NCBI GenBank assembly: GCA_002478565.1
Contig: DLPC01000016.1
Coordinates: 62,001-126,000 of the forward strand
DNA length: 64,000 nt
Direction: 5' to 3'
Source: Flavobacteriales bacterium UBA7468
Lineage (GTDB): Bacteria > Bacteroidota > Bacteroidia > Flavobacteriales_D > Crocinitomicaceae
The position numbers were made by a program, and so were the translations under genes. The notes under the pieces were generated by a model that ran no database searches, was not told where the DNA came from, and worked only from the letters and a program-made list of their open reading frames with translations. Below, one piece after another: positions 16,696 through 25,683 of this stretch (the stretch's first letter is position 1; the number at the start of each line of letters is the position of its first letter).

Positions 16696-17964
16696 TTAGT
16701 TTTGAAGCGTCTGTTTGCGGTCAGGGCCAACAGAAATAACGCGAATAGGAATATTTAATTGTTGCTCTAGGTAAGTTACGTAGTCTTTGAGTGCTTTAGG
16801 AGCAGCATCAAAGGATTCAAGCGCGGTGAGATCACAGTTCCAGCCCTCTAGTTTTTCATAGATCGGCTCAATGTGAAGATCCGTTACGTCAAACGGAAAG
16901 TCTGTCACCTTTTGACCGTCAACAAGGTAGTGCGTGCAAACCTCAATGTGCTCAAATACGCCCAATACATCGCTCTTCATCATGGCGAGTTCTGTTACGC
17001 CGTTGATCATAATGGCGTAGCGCAACTGGACTAAATCAAGCCAACCACAACGACGCGGACGACCTGTTGTGGCTCCGAATTCACGACCTTCTTGTCTGAT
17101 GAGTTCTCCTACTTCATCGTCGAGTTCAGTAGGGAAGGGGCCGCTTCCAACCCTGGTGCAATAGGCTTTGAATATTCCAATCACTGAACCAATTTTTGTT
17201 GGAGCAATGCCAAGTCCAGTACAGGTACCTGCGGTAACCGTATTTGAAGACGTTACAAAAGGGTAAGTACCGAAGTCGATATCTAGCATGGTGCCTTGAG
17301 CACCTTCAGCTAACACTTTTTTGCCACTTTGTAGTGCAGCATTTAAATAATGTTCGGAATCAACTGCTGTGAGTTGCTTTAAAACTTCAATGGCTTCAAA
17401 CCAAGGTTTTTCCAAACTTGGAAGGTCGTAGGTGAAGTCATCGTGGTGTTTGAGAATACCTTCGTGCTTTTCAACTAAGGCCTCATATTTTTCTTTGAAG
17501 TTTGGTGAATGGATATCGCCCACGCGTAGGCCATTGCGACCAGTTTTATCCATGTAAGTAGGCCCGATACCCTTGAGCGTAGAACCAATTTTATTTTTTC
17601 CTTTGGCTTGCTCTGATGCGGCATCCAATAATTTGTGGGTAGGTAAAATGAGGTGTGCTTTTTTGGAAAGCAATAAGCGCGTTTTAAAATCAATGTTAAA
17701 CGGCTTGAGTTTGTCGAGCTCGGCACTAAAAACTACCGGATCTATCACGACGCCATTACCTACTAAATTGATGACATCTTTATGGAAAATTCCCGAAGGA
17801 ATGGTGTGCAAAACGTGTTTGATGCCTTCAAATTCTAGGGTGTGACCAGCGTTTGGCCCCCCTTGAAATCTGGCAATAATATCGTAAGAAGGTGTGAGTA
17901 CGTCAACAATTTTACCTTTTCCTTCGTCGCCCCATTGTAAGCCTAATAATACGTCTACCTTCAT
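16696..17964 (-). CDS. purA: Adenylosuccinate synthase
   Basis: This 422-residue protein starts MKVDVLLGLQWGDEGKGKIV, the GTP-binding P-loop signature with the catalytic Asp and Lys of PurA. QGGPNAGHTLEFEG, the GIGPTYMDKTGRNGLRVGDI loop and TTGRPRRCGWLDLVQLRYA are all present. It converts IMP and aspartate to adenylosuccinate with GTP in AMP synthesis. It starts 4 nt inside the STAS gene (ATGA overlap) and stops one base before the OstA-like gene, so the genes are cotranscribed. Confidence 0.98.
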   Translation of the reverse strand: MKVDVLLGLQWGDEGKGKIVDVLTPSYDIIARFQGGPNAGHTLEFEGIKHVLHTIPSGIFHKDVINLVGNGVVIDPVVFSAELDKLKPFNIDFKTRLLLSKKAHLILPTHKLLDAASEQAKGKNKIGSTLKGIGPTYMDKTGRNGLRVGDIHSPNFKEKYEALVEKHEGILKHHDDFTYDLPSLEKPWFEAIEVLKQLTAVDSEHYLNAALQSGKKVLAEGAQGTMLDIDFGTYPFVTSSNTVTAGTCTGLGIAPTKIGSVIGIFKAYCTRVGSGPFPTELDDEVGELIRQEGREFGATTGRPRRCGWLDLVQLRYAIMINGVTELAMMKSDVLGVFEHIEVCTHYLVDGQKVTDFPFDVTDLHIEPIYEKLEGWNCDLTALESFDAAPKALKDYVTYLEQQLNIPIRVISVGPDRKQTLQN

Positions 17965-18302
17965 GATTGTGTTTGTTCAAAAAACTTTTTAATTGGTTCT
18001 AAATCTTGATAAATTGCGAAAATGTGTTGCATTCTGGTCAACTCAAAAATTTTGTTGAGTTGCTCGTTTGGTCTGTAGAGGACAGTTTCGCCAAGATTCA
18101 AGCGTGCACGAGTCAGTGTCTTGACTAAAAACGCGATGCCCGTTGAATTGATATATTCTAAATTGGAGAGGTCGATGACTAAATTCCAATTGGTGATTTC
18201 GTCTAATTTTTCAATAGCTAATTCACGGTCACTTTCTGTAAAGAATCGACCTTCTAATTTGAAAAGACAAAGATTGCCATGGGTACTTAAACTAACTTCC
18301 AT
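17961..18302 (-). CDS. STAS-domain protein (anti-sigma factor antagonist-like)
   Basis: This 113-residue protein is a single STAS domain. The conserved loop is DLSNLEYINSTGIAFLVKTL near residues 45-64, where the phosphorylatable serine of SpoIIAA-like proteins would be the Ser in NSTG. In partner-switching systems such proteins are controlled by a kinase/anti-sigma factor and a phosphatase; neither lies in this window. It follows fur by 8 nt and overlaps purA by 4 nt. The role is inferred from fold only. Confidence 0.85.
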   Translation of the reverse strand: MEVSLSTHGNLCLFKLEGRFFTESDRELAIEKLDEITNWNLVIDLSNLEYINSTGIAFLVKTLTRARLNLGETVLYRPNEQLNKIFELTRMQHIFAIYQDLEPIKKFFEQTQS

Positions 18303-18310
18303 AATTCGAA

Positions 18311-18748
18311 TTATTTTTTTTGTGTGCCATAGAAGTAGAGAGAATGATGTTGGACATCTACTTGAAAGAGTTCCTCTATGGTGGCTTTAATTTGTTGAAT
18401 TCTTGGATCGCAAAACTCGATCACCTCACCTGTGTCGGTAAGGATCAAGTGATCGTGTTGTTTAGATGCGTGTGCTTTTTCGAATTGAGCTATGTTTTTA
18501 CCGAACTGATGTTTTCGGACTAAATTACAGGCTAATAATAATTCTATGGTATTGTAGAGGGTGGCACGAGAAACACGGTAGTTGTGGTTCTTCATTTTGA
18601 TGTATAAGGACTCTACGTCAAAATGTCCTTCGTATTGATAAATTTCAGCGAGTATAGCAAAGCGTTCGGGGGTTTTCCGATGTCCATTTTGCTCGAGGTA
18701 CGCAGCAAAAATATCTTTAACAGTAGCCGAAATTTGACTTGTTCCCAT
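18311..18748 (-). CDS. fur: Fur-family transcriptional regulator lacking the structural zinc cysteines
   Basis: This 145-residue protein has a winged-helix domain (RKTPERFAILAEIYQYEGHF, then VSRATLYNTIELLLACNLV) and a Fur dimerisation domain with the metal motif HASKQHDHLI. Where zinc-dependent Fur/PerR proteins have CxxC after HDHLI, this one reads LILTDTGEVIEFC, and the second C-terminal CxxC is also absent (it ends HHSLYFYGTQKK). Only two cysteines remain. The regulatory metal site looks intact, the structural zinc site does not. It could be Fur, PerR or another subtype. It is first in the STAS-purA-OstA operon, downstream of the rpsA terminator. Confidence 0.9.
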   Translation of the reverse strand: MGTSQISATVKDIFAAYLEQNGHRKTPERFAILAEIYQYEGHFDVESLYIKMKNHNYRVSRATLYNTIELLLACNLVRKHQFGKNIAQFEKAHASKQHDHLILTDTGEVIEFCDPRIQQIKATIEELFQVDVQHHSLYFYGTQKK

Positions 18749-18786
18749 TTTACGGCCTAAAGTTAATTATAAATTTGAGATGAAAT

Positions 18787-18812
18787 AAAAAAGGGGGCCG
18801 AAACCCCCTTTG
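18787..18812 (-). terminator. Intrinsic terminator of rpsA
   Basis: Stem AAAGGGGG (18790-18797) pairs with CCCCCTTT (18804-18811) around the loop CCGAAA. On the minus strand it is followed by TTTTATTTC. It sits just after the rpsA stop and separates rpsA from fur. Confidence 0.85.
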
Positions 18813-18832
18813 TTTTATTGGAATAACTTGGC

Positions 18833-20623
18833 TTATTCGCCACGCTCCATTTTTTCTTTCAATTCAGCAAGTGCATCGAGGTCACCGAGCGTTGATTTCT
18901 CAGAGTTTTGATTGATTGCTTTTACTGCTTGATCTGTGTTGCTACCAGCACCACCTTTTTTACCACCTTTTGTTGTAGTTGTAGGCTTGTCTTCACCTTC
19001 TTCGAACAAACGTGTGTGAGAAAGAACGATTTTCTTAGCGTCTTTGTTGAATTCAATCACTTTGAAATCAAGTGTTTCTTCAACTTTAGCGTTAGAGCCA
19101 TCTTCTTTTCTGAGGTGCTTAGATGGGCAAATGCCTTCTACACCGTAAGGAAGCGCAACGATACCAGACTTGTCTTTCATATCGATGATTGTTCCGCTGT
19201 GGATTGAACCTTCAGCAAATGTGCTTTCAAATACATCCCATGGGTTTTCTTCAAGTTGTTTGTGACCTAAAGAAATACGGCGGTTGTCGCGGTCGATTTC
19301 AAGTACAAGTACTTCCATCGCATCACCAACTTTGCAGAATTCAGATGGATGCTTGATTTTCTTTTGCCAAGAAAGGTCTGAGATGTGGATTAAGCCATCT
19401 ACACCTTCTTCTAGTTCAACAAATACACCAAAGTTAGTGAAGTTGCGAACTTTTGCAGAATGACGTGTGCCCACAGCATATTTGATCTCGATGTCATTCC
19501 ATGGATCTGGCATCAATTGTTTGATACCTAAAGACATTTTGCGCTCTTCGCGGTCAAGGGTAAGAACTACTGCTTCAACGCTATCGCCGATTTTTAAGAA
19601 ATCTTGCGCAGAACGTAAATGCTGAGACCAACTCATTTCTGATACGTGGATCAAGCCTTCAACACCAGCTGCGATTTCGATGAATGCACCGTAGTCAGCC
19701 ATGACAACAACTTTACCAGTTACTTTGTCACCAACTTGAAGGTTCGTATCAAGTGAATCCCATGGATGCGGTTGCAATTGTTTCAAGCCAAGTGCAATGC
19801 GTTTTTTGTCGTCGTCGAAATCAAGGATAACCACATTGATTTTTTGATCGAGTTCTAACATTTCTTCTGGATGCGTTACGCGGCCCCAAGAAAGGTCAGT
19901 GATATGGATGAGTCCGTCAACACCACCGAGGTCGATGAATACACCATAAGAAGTGATGTTTTTAACGATTCCTTCAAGAACTTGTCCTTTTTCAAGACCA
20001 GAAATGATTTGTTTTTTCTGTTCTTCAAGCTCTGCTTCGATAAGTGCTTTGTGAGAAACAACAACGTTTCTGAATTCTTCGTTGATTTTAACGACTTTGA
20101 ATTCCATGTTTTTACCAACATAGATATCGTAGTCACGGATTGGCTTCACGTCAATTTGTGATCCTGGCAAGAATGCTTCGATACCGAAAACATCTACGAT
20201 CAAACCACCTTTAGTGCGGCATTTCACGTAACCTGTGATGATTTCACCTGTGCGAAGTACGTCGTTGACACGAATCCAGGCACTGTGCATGCGCGCTGTG
20301 CGGTGAGAAACGATCAATTGACCAGTTTTGTCTTCGAGGCAGTCCACATAAACGTCAACAACATCTCCAACTTTTAAATCAGGATTGTAGCGGAATTCGT
20401 TGGCAGCAACGACACCTTCTGATTTATAACCAATGTTTACAATAACTTCTTTTTTGTTGAGCATTGCAACGGTCCCTTGAATGACTTCTTTTTCGTTGAT
20501 AGAAGTAAGGGTTTTTTCGTAGCGATCTCCGAGTTCAGAGCGTTCTACTTGATTGTAACCATCCAATTGGAGTGCTTCCCAATCAAAATCTGCAGTTCCC
20601 TGCTTTTCAATGTTTTTTGCCAT
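18833..20623 (-). CDS. rpsA: 30S ribosomal protein S1
   Basis: This 596-residue protein has six S1 RNA-binding repeats. Clear examples are GIVKNITSYGVFIDLGGVDG, GKVVVMADYGAFIEIAAGVE and AKVRNFTNFGVFVELEEGVD, each followed by a GLIH(I/V)S/TDLSW-like end; the first, second and sixth are more diverged. A Gly/Lys/Thr-rich linker and an acidic tail finish the protein. S1 helps mRNA binding on the 30S subunit; in Bacteroidota, where Shine-Dalgarno sequences are largely absent, it is thought to matter more. It has its own promoter, a leader of about 90 nt and an intrinsic terminator. Confidence 0.97.
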   Translation of the reverse strand: MAKNIEKQGTADFDWEALQLDGYNQVERSELGDRYEKTLTSINEKEVIQGTVAMLNKKEVIVNIGYKSEGVVAANEFRYNPDLKVGDVVDVYVDCLEDKTGQLIVSHRTARMHSAWIRVNDVLRTGEIITGYVKCRTKGGLIVDVFGIEAFLPGSQIDVKPIRDYDIYVGKNMEFKVVKINEEFRNVVVSHKALIEAELEEQKKQIISGLEKGQVLEGIVKNITSYGVFIDLGGVDGLIHITDLSWGRVTHPEEMLELDQKINVVILDFDDDKKRIALGLKQLQPHPWDSLDTNLQVGDKVTGKVVVMADYGAFIEIAAGVEGLIHVSEMSWSQHLRSAQDFLKIGDSVEAVVLTLDREERKMSLGIKQLMPDPWNDIEIKYAVGTRHSAKVRNFTNFGVFVELEEGVDGLIHISDLSWQKKIKHPSEFCKVGDAMEVLVLEIDRDNRRISLGHKQLEENPWDVFESTFAEGSIHSGTIIDMKDKSGIVALPYGVEGICPSKHLRKEDGSNAKVEETLDFKVIEFNKDAKKIVLSHTRLFEEGEDKPTTTTKGGKKGGAGSNTDQAVKAINQNSEKSTLGDLDALAELKEKMERGE

Positions 20624-20719
20624 GTGGCTTTCTAATTTGTATTTCTAATCCCTATTCGACTAAAAAGTGGTTGAACAAAATAACGGCGTGGAATAGGCAC
20701 GCTTCTCCATACGGAGGCG

Positions 20720-20749
20720 CAAAATTAGAAAGAAAAGTCGGAATTACAA
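20720..20749 (-). promoter_or_regulatory. rpsA promoter: TTG -33, N19, TAATTTTG -7
   Basis: On the minus strand TTG (20749-20747) and TAATTTTG (20727-20720) are separated by 19 nt, a full match to the Bacteroidota sigma-70 promoter. The predicted start leaves a leader of roughly 90 nt before the rpsA ATG. Confidence 0.65.
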
Positions 20750-20760
20750 TGAAAATCTAC

Positions 20761-21342
20761 CTAATTATCACTGATATTCAAAGGGAAATGTGCAAATGTA
20801 GCCAATTTAGGGCCTTGACTGATCAACGATTTGTGCCATAAGGTATCGCTGGGCTGAGTCAGTAAGGATTGGTGATCAAAGTTTGCGATGCATACCCATG
20901 CGTGCTCTGAAATTTCGTCATTGAGTTGTTCGGGCCCCCAGCCGGCATAGCCTGAGAAGAAGCGCACAGCTCGCTCTGGATGCTTTTGTAGTTCAATTGC
21001 GGCCATCAATTCGTGCCAGTCTCCACCAAAATACAAATGCGGTGTAATTTGTTGTGCTCCTTGGATACCAGTAAAATGGTGTAAAACAAAGAGCTGATTG
21101 CTTTGAACTGGACCACCCTGGTAGATGCGCAATGAACATGGGCAATCATCAAGAACCTCATTTGTTTTTGTTTCAGTAGGGTGATTGAGTACCAATCCCA
21201 TACTTTCTTTGTGGTCATGGTGAACAATAAGAATCACTGCACGCTGAAAATAAGGTTCGTTTAGAAATGGCTCAGCAACTAACAAGCGCCCAGTGAGCGG
21301 GGCTGTTTTTGTTTGAAAAAAGTGTTGTTGGGTCAATTTCAT
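20761..21342 (-). CDS. YqgE/AlgH family protein (DUF179)
   Basis: In this 193-residue protein the N-terminal GRLLVAEPFLNEPYFQRAVI, then GLVLNHPTE, YQGGPVQ and FSGYAGWGPEQLNDEI, are the signature blocks of the YqgE/AlgH family. The molecular function is unproven; AlgH was named for an effect on alginate regulation in Pseudomonas. It is a single-gene unit, divergent from ppx and ending where the rpsA promoter region begins. Length is typical. Confidence 0.93.
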   Translation of the reverse strand: MKLTQQHFFQTKTAPLTGRLLVAEPFLNEPYFQRAVILIVHHDHKESMGLVLNHPTETKTNEVLDDCPCSLRIYQGGPVQSNQLFVLHHFTGIQGAQQITPHLYFGGDWHELMAAIELQKHPERAVRFFSGYAGWGPEQLNDEISEHAWVCIANFDHQSLLTQPSDTLWHKSLISQGPKLATFAHFPLNISDN

Positions 21343-21394
21343 GGGCTCTGTACAAATAAAATGAATATTTTCGGTCTAAACAAGTCTCAATGTT

Positions 21395-21402
21395 TAATTT
21401 TG
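21395..21402 (+). promoter_or_regulatory. -7 box TAATTTTG for ppx-hisS, 4 nt before ATG
   Basis: A perfect TAnnTTTG match is followed by CGTC and then the ppx ATG. The 4-nt spacing is identical to that at rarA, the VWA gene and the outer-membrane receptor gene. Confidence 0.55.
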
Positions 21403-21406
21403 CGTC

Positions 21407-22285
21407 ATGAAATTTGCAGCCATTGACATCGGTACTAACGCAGCACGACTGCTCATCGGCGAGGTGCGCATGAGCACCTCAGGCTTACAAATTCAAAAGT
21501 TGGGCTACTACAGAAGCCCTTTGCGACTTGGCGAAGATGTTTTCAAAAAGGGAAAAATCGGCACCTCCAAGCTCAAACAATTCATTCAGACGCTTCAGGC
21601 ATTCCAATTACTCGCTGCTGCCCATGAAGTTAATCAGTTGAGGGCAGTAGCCACTTCCGCGATGCGCGAAGCATCCAACAATAAAAAAGTGGCTAAAGAA
21701 ATTTTGCAAGCTACTGGTTTGCAAATTGATGTCATCTCTGGTGAAGAAGAGGCCAAACTTATTTTTAATGCATTCGAGCTGTTACATTTGGCAAGTCAAA
21801 CGCAGTTTATTTTGGTAGACGTAGGTGGTGGAAGTACAGAAATCAGTGTTTTTGAAGACGGTAAACGACGTGCTTCACAATCTTTTGAGTTAGGGACACT
21901 AAGGATTCTCAACCAAAAAGTTGAACCACAGGTTTGGGATGAATTTAAATCGTGGATTTTGACGCATGCCAAAGTTAATGAGCCGCATATTGTCTTTGGT
22001 ACAGGTGGTAATATCAACAGAGCTCTGAAAATGCTGCCAAGTAAACGCGCAAAAATCTCACGCAAAGACCTCATTGAACTCCATGGTAAACTCAGCGCCT
22101 TAACACTCAATGAGCGCATCGAACAATTTCAATTAAAAGCCGACCGCGCAGATGTCATTGTACCTGCCTTAGAAATTTACATTACCGCCCTCTCCGCACT
22201 TGGTCAAGAGCACATTGTGGTTCCAAAAATTGGTTTGGCTGATGGAATTTTACTCGAGCTTTATTTAAAAAACACCCCAATTTAA
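21407..22285 (+). CDS. Ppx/GppA-family exopolyphosphatase / pppGpp phosphohydrolase
   Basis: This 292-residue protein starts MKFAAIDIGTNAARLLIGEV, the phosphate-1 motif of the ASKHA/Ppx fold, and has VDVGGGSTEISVF (about 140-152) and FGTGGNINRAL later. It is the short form: only the two-lobed ATPase-like domain, without the C-terminal HD domain of E. coli Ppx/GppA. It may hydrolyse polyphosphate or pppGpp; the two cannot be told apart here. It precedes hisS by one base, so they are cotranscribed. Confidence 0.92.
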   Translation: MKFAAIDIGTNAARLLIGEVRMSTSGLQIQKLGYYRSPLRLGEDVFKKGKIGTSKLKQFIQTLQAFQLLAAAHEVNQLRAVATSAMREASNNKKVAKEILQATGLQIDVISGEEEAKLIFNAFELLHLASQTQFILVDVGGGSTEISVFEDGKRRASQSFELGTLRILNQKVEPQVWDEFKSWILTHAKVNEPHIVFGTGGNINRALKMLPSKRAKISRKDLIELHGKLSALTLNERIEQFQLKADRADVIVPALEIYITALSALGQEHIVVPKIGLADGILLELYLKNTPI

Positions 22286-22286
22286 A

Positions 22287-23663
22287 ATGGCACAAAAACC
22301 TGCAATTCCAAAAGGTACAAGAGACTTCTTACCAGCAGAAGTAGCAAAAAGGACGTATCTTTTCGATACAATAAAAAAAGTCTTTAGACGTTATGGCTTT
22401 GCTCCAATTGAAACGCCGAGTTTTGAACTTTCCACAACCTTACTTGGTAAGTACGGAGAAGAAGGCGATCGTTTGATTTTCAGGATCCTTAACTCCGGCG
22501 AGAAAATGCGCAAAGCTGACCTTGAAGCCCTTGCACAAGACAACTTGCCTCGTTTTGCCAATTCACTCGCCGAGAAGGCTTTGCGTTATGACCTCACCGT
22601 TCCTTTTGCGCGCTTTGTTGTTCAGCACCAAAACGAACTCAATTTTCCGTTCAAGCGTTATCAAATTCAACCGGTTTGGAGGGCTGACCGACCACAGCAT
22701 GGCCGCTATCAAGAATTTTATCAGTGCGATGTCGATGTTGTTGGCTCAGATTCTTTGCTTTACGAAGTAGAGTTGATACAAATCTTTGATGAAGTACTTA
22801 CCAACTTACAATTACCTGGATTTGTCATTCAAATAAATAACCGAAAAATTCTTAGTGGGATAGCAGAAGTTTGTGGCGTCGCGGAACGCATCGTTGATTT
22901 GACTGTAGCAATTGATAAGCTCGACAAAATTGGCGAACAAGGAGTCTTGGATGAACTTGCTCAAAAGGGCTTCACGGAAACCACGCTTCAGCAAATCAAA
23001 CCCTTGTTTGACTTCAAAGGATCCAACACGGACAAAATTAATTTATTACGCAACTATTTAGCCAATAGCGAAGTAGGTCAAAAAGGGCTTGATGAGCTCA
23101 CATATGTACTTGACACAGTTGCTCAACTTGGGCTACAACGAGGTCAACTAGATTTTGAAATTACTTTAGCACGCGGCTTAAATTATTACACAGGAGCTAT
23201 TTTTGAAGTAAAAGCACTTGATGTGAAAATGGGAAGTATTTGTGGTGGCGGTCGATATGATGACCTCACTGCGCTTTTGGGCCTCAAAAATCTGTCTGGG
23301 GTAGGAATTTCTTTCGGAGCAGATCGTATATACGATGTCTTGACTGAGCTCAATTTATTCCCCGCAGAACTAGAACTTTCGTTGGATGTATTGTTTGTCA
23401 ATTTTGGAGAGGCGACACTTGCTCAGAATTTGCATTTACTCAAGAAGACCAGAGCACAAGGTTTAGCTGCTGAAATTTACCCGAGCGCAGCCAAATTGCA
23501 AAAACAACTCAAATATGCCAACGATCGCAAAGTGCGTTATGTTGTGATGATGGGTGAAGAGGAGTTGCTGCAAGACCAATTGACCCTTAAAGAAATGGAA
23601 AGCGGCTTGCAACAAAAGTTGTCACAAGCCGAATTACTTACCAAATTCGAGCAACTTTCTTAA
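22287..23663 (+). CDS. hisS: Histidine--tRNA ligase
   Basis: This 458-residue protein has class II motifs in order: KGTRDFLPAEV at the start, motif 2 RYQEFYQCDVDVVG, the histidine-specific LARGLNYYTGAIFEV and GGGRYDDLTALLG, and a C-terminal anticodon-binding domain (about 360-455, YPSAAKLQKQLKYANDR). It charges tRNA-His. It is coupled to ppx by a one-base gap. Its last 26 nt overlap the convergent M13 peptidase gene. Confidence 0.97.
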   Translation: MAQKPAIPKGTRDFLPAEVAKRTYLFDTIKKVFRRYGFAPIETPSFELSTTLLGKYGEEGDRLIFRILNSGEKMRKADLEALAQDNLPRFANSLAEKALRYDLTVPFARFVVQHQNELNFPFKRYQIQPVWRADRPQHGRYQEFYQCDVDVVGSDSLLYEVELIQIFDEVLTNLQLPGFVIQINNRKILSGIAEVCGVAERIVDLTVAIDKLDKIGEQGVLDELAQKGFTETTLQQIKPLFDFKGSNTDKINLLRNYLANSEVGQKGLDELTYVLDTVAQLGLQRGQLDFEITLARGLNYYTGAIFEVKALDVKMGSICGGGRYDDLTALLGLKNLSGVGISFGADRIYDVLTELNLFPAELELSLDVLFVNFGEATLAQNLHLLKKTRAQGLAAEIYPSAAKLQKQLKYANDRKVRYVVMMGEEELLQDQLTLKEMESGLQQKLSQAELLTKFEQLS

Positions 23664-25683
23664 CGTCGTTGCGCATTTCGCGTCCTTCTTCAATTTGAAA
23701 GGCCTCAAAAAACTCTGGGCAATTTTTCAAAGGTCCATTCACACGATACATACCCGGTGAATGTGGGTCGGTAGCCAAGCGTTTTTTCATCTCGGCATCT
23801 GTATACTTGATTTTCCAGAGTTGTGCGTAGGCAATGAAGAAACGTTGTTCTGGCGTGAATCCTTCACGAATTTCTTGACGCTTGTATTCGTCGGTTCTTT
23901 TGTAAGCGTAGAATGCCATTGTGAGTCCGCCGAGGTCAGCGATGTTTTCACCCATGGTGAGCTCTGGATTGACGCAGTGGTTTTCCATTGGGCAAAAACC
24001 AGCAAAAGTAGCGCCTAATAGTTTCGTTTTTTCTTCAAATGATTGACGGTCTTCTTCTGTCCACCAGTTGGTGAAAGATCCATCGGCTGCAAATTTACTC
24101 CCCATATCGTCAAAGCCATGTGTAAATTCATGCCCGATAACCATCCCGATTCTGCCATAGTTAACAGCATCTTCAGCCCGTTCGTCGAAAAATGGCGCTT
24201 GCATAATGCCTGCCGGAAAAGCAATTTCATTCAGTAGTGGATGGTAGTAAGCGTTAACCATATGTGCTGGCATGCCCCACTTGTCTTTATCCACTGGCTT
24301 GCCAAGTTCAGAGAAGTTTTTCTGCACGCTGTAACGCGCCATTTCACGAACATTGCCAACGTAGGTGTCTGGGTTGAACTTCAACATTGAATAATCTTCC
24401 CATTTGGAAGGGTATCCGAGTTTGCGACCAATTGAGTTGAGTTTGTTGAGCGCCTCTTGTTTGGTGATGTCGGTCATCCAGTCGAGCTGGCCAATGCGTT
24501 CTCTGTATACGGTCAAGAGGTTGTCAACCATTAAGTTGACGCGATCTTGAGCTGCTTTGGAAAAGTGTTTCTCGACAAAGGCTTTGCCTAAAAGTTCGCC
24601 GATTTCGAGGTTTGTAATGGCTTCAATAGCTTGCTCCTCAATTGGTTGTTGTTCTTTTTTTCCTGAAAGAACACCTTCGTAGAAGTTGAAATTTGCTTGT
24701 ACTAACGCCGTATTCAAATGACCAGCATAGTGATTGATCAAAGACCATTTAAAATAGTTTTTCCAGGTATTGATGTCGGTGTCTTGAAGCAATTCAGCGA
24801 CTTTGCTATTGAAGGCCGGATTACTCACAATAATTGAGTCGGGTAGGGAAGAGCCCACCGCTTTTAAGTAGCTTGTGAAGTTGAAATTTTGGCCAAGACT
24901 TGTTGAAACCTGTGCCAAGGATTGCTTGTTGTAGGTTTTTTCCGGCTCGCGCATTTCAGCAGGTCTGAGCATGGAGCTAGCCAAGGCGGTTTCTAGTTTG
25001 ACAATATTTTCAAAAGATACGGGGTCAGTCTTGATTCCGGCTAAATTGAAACAAGTCTCGATGTGTTTTTGATAGGCGTCGAGTATGCTCTTGTATTTTT
25101 CTTCGAAATAGTAATCGCGGTTGGGCAGACCAATTCCTCCTTGCCCCATGTAGGCTACATTGATATTGACATTCATCAAATCCTGACCGATGCCATAACC
25201 AAATAATGTTCCGATACCATCGCGGTGAAAGGCAGCAACGAGCTCTTGAATTTGGGAGTTGTTTTTCAGTTGTTCAATTTTGAGTAGATCGCTGTCTAAT
25301 GGAGATAGTCCAAGTTGATTTCTTTTCTCTAAATCGACAAAGGACTTGTAATAAGCGCCTAAAATTTGGTTTTGCGAACCCACCGCTCCTTGGTTTTTGG
25401 CGGCGTCCTCAAGAATAGTTTTGAGTTTGATGTTGTTTTGTTGTTCTAGCTCATTAAAGCTGCCCCATCTGGATTCACTTGCGGGTATGGTGGTTTTGGA
25501 AATCCAAGTCCCGTTTGCAAACAAGAAGAAGTCGTCAGCTGGCTTGATTGTTCTGTCCAAGGCGCTGACATCGATAGTCTGGTATTGGTTTTTGGAAACT
25601 TCAGCTTGCTTTGCTGGATGCGCACAACTTTGAAGGATAAGTGCACCAATGGCTAGGCTGTAGATTGTTTTTTTCATTTTCAT
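23638..25683 (-). CDS. M13-family metallopeptidase (neprilysin/PepO-like) lipoprotein
   Basis: This 681-residue protein has an N-terminal signal with a lipobox ending LQSC (about residue 19), so it should be lipid-anchored. The N-terminal M13 domain starts DDFFLFANGTWI. Zinc ligands are H518 and H522 in HEFTHGFDD, with the third ligand in ENIADLGG about 60 residues later. The C-terminus has the family's final TRP-like end (KKVARIW). It cleaves peptides outside the cytoplasm. It is coupled to the GNAT gene by an ATGA overlap. Confidence 0.94.
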   Translation of the reverse strand: MKMKKTIYSLAIGALILQSCAHPAKQAEVSKNQYQTIDVSALDRTIKPADDFFLFANGTWISKTTIPASESRWGSFNELEQQNNIKLKTILEDAAKNQGAVGSQNQILGAYYKSFVDLEKRNQLGLSPLDSDLLKIEQLKNNSQIQELVAAFHRDGIGTLFGYGIGQDLMNVNINVAYMGQGGIGLPNRDYYFEEKYKSILDAYQKHIETCFNLAGIKTDPVSFENIVKLETALASSMLRPAEMREPEKTYNKQSLAQVSTSLGQNFNFTSYLKAVGSSLPDSIIVSNPAFNSKVAELLQDTDINTWKNYFKWSLINHYAGHLNTALVQANFNFYEGVLSGKKEQQPIEEQAIEAITNLEIGELLGKAFVEKHFSKAAQDRVNLMVDNLLTVYRERIGQLDWMTDITKQEALNKLNSIGRKLGYPSKWEDYSMLKFNPDTYVGNVREMARYSVQKNFSELGKPVDKDKWGMPAHMVNAYYHPLLNEIAFPAGIMQAPFFDERAEDAVNYGRIGMVIGHEFTHGFDDMGSKFAADGSFTNWWTEEDRQSFEEKTKLLGATFAGFCPMENHCVNPELTMGENIADLGGLTMAFYAYKRTDEYKRQEIREGFTPEQRFFIAYAQLWKIKYTDAEMKKRLATDPHSPGMYRVNGPLKNCPEFFEAFQIEEGREMRNDVKKVARIW

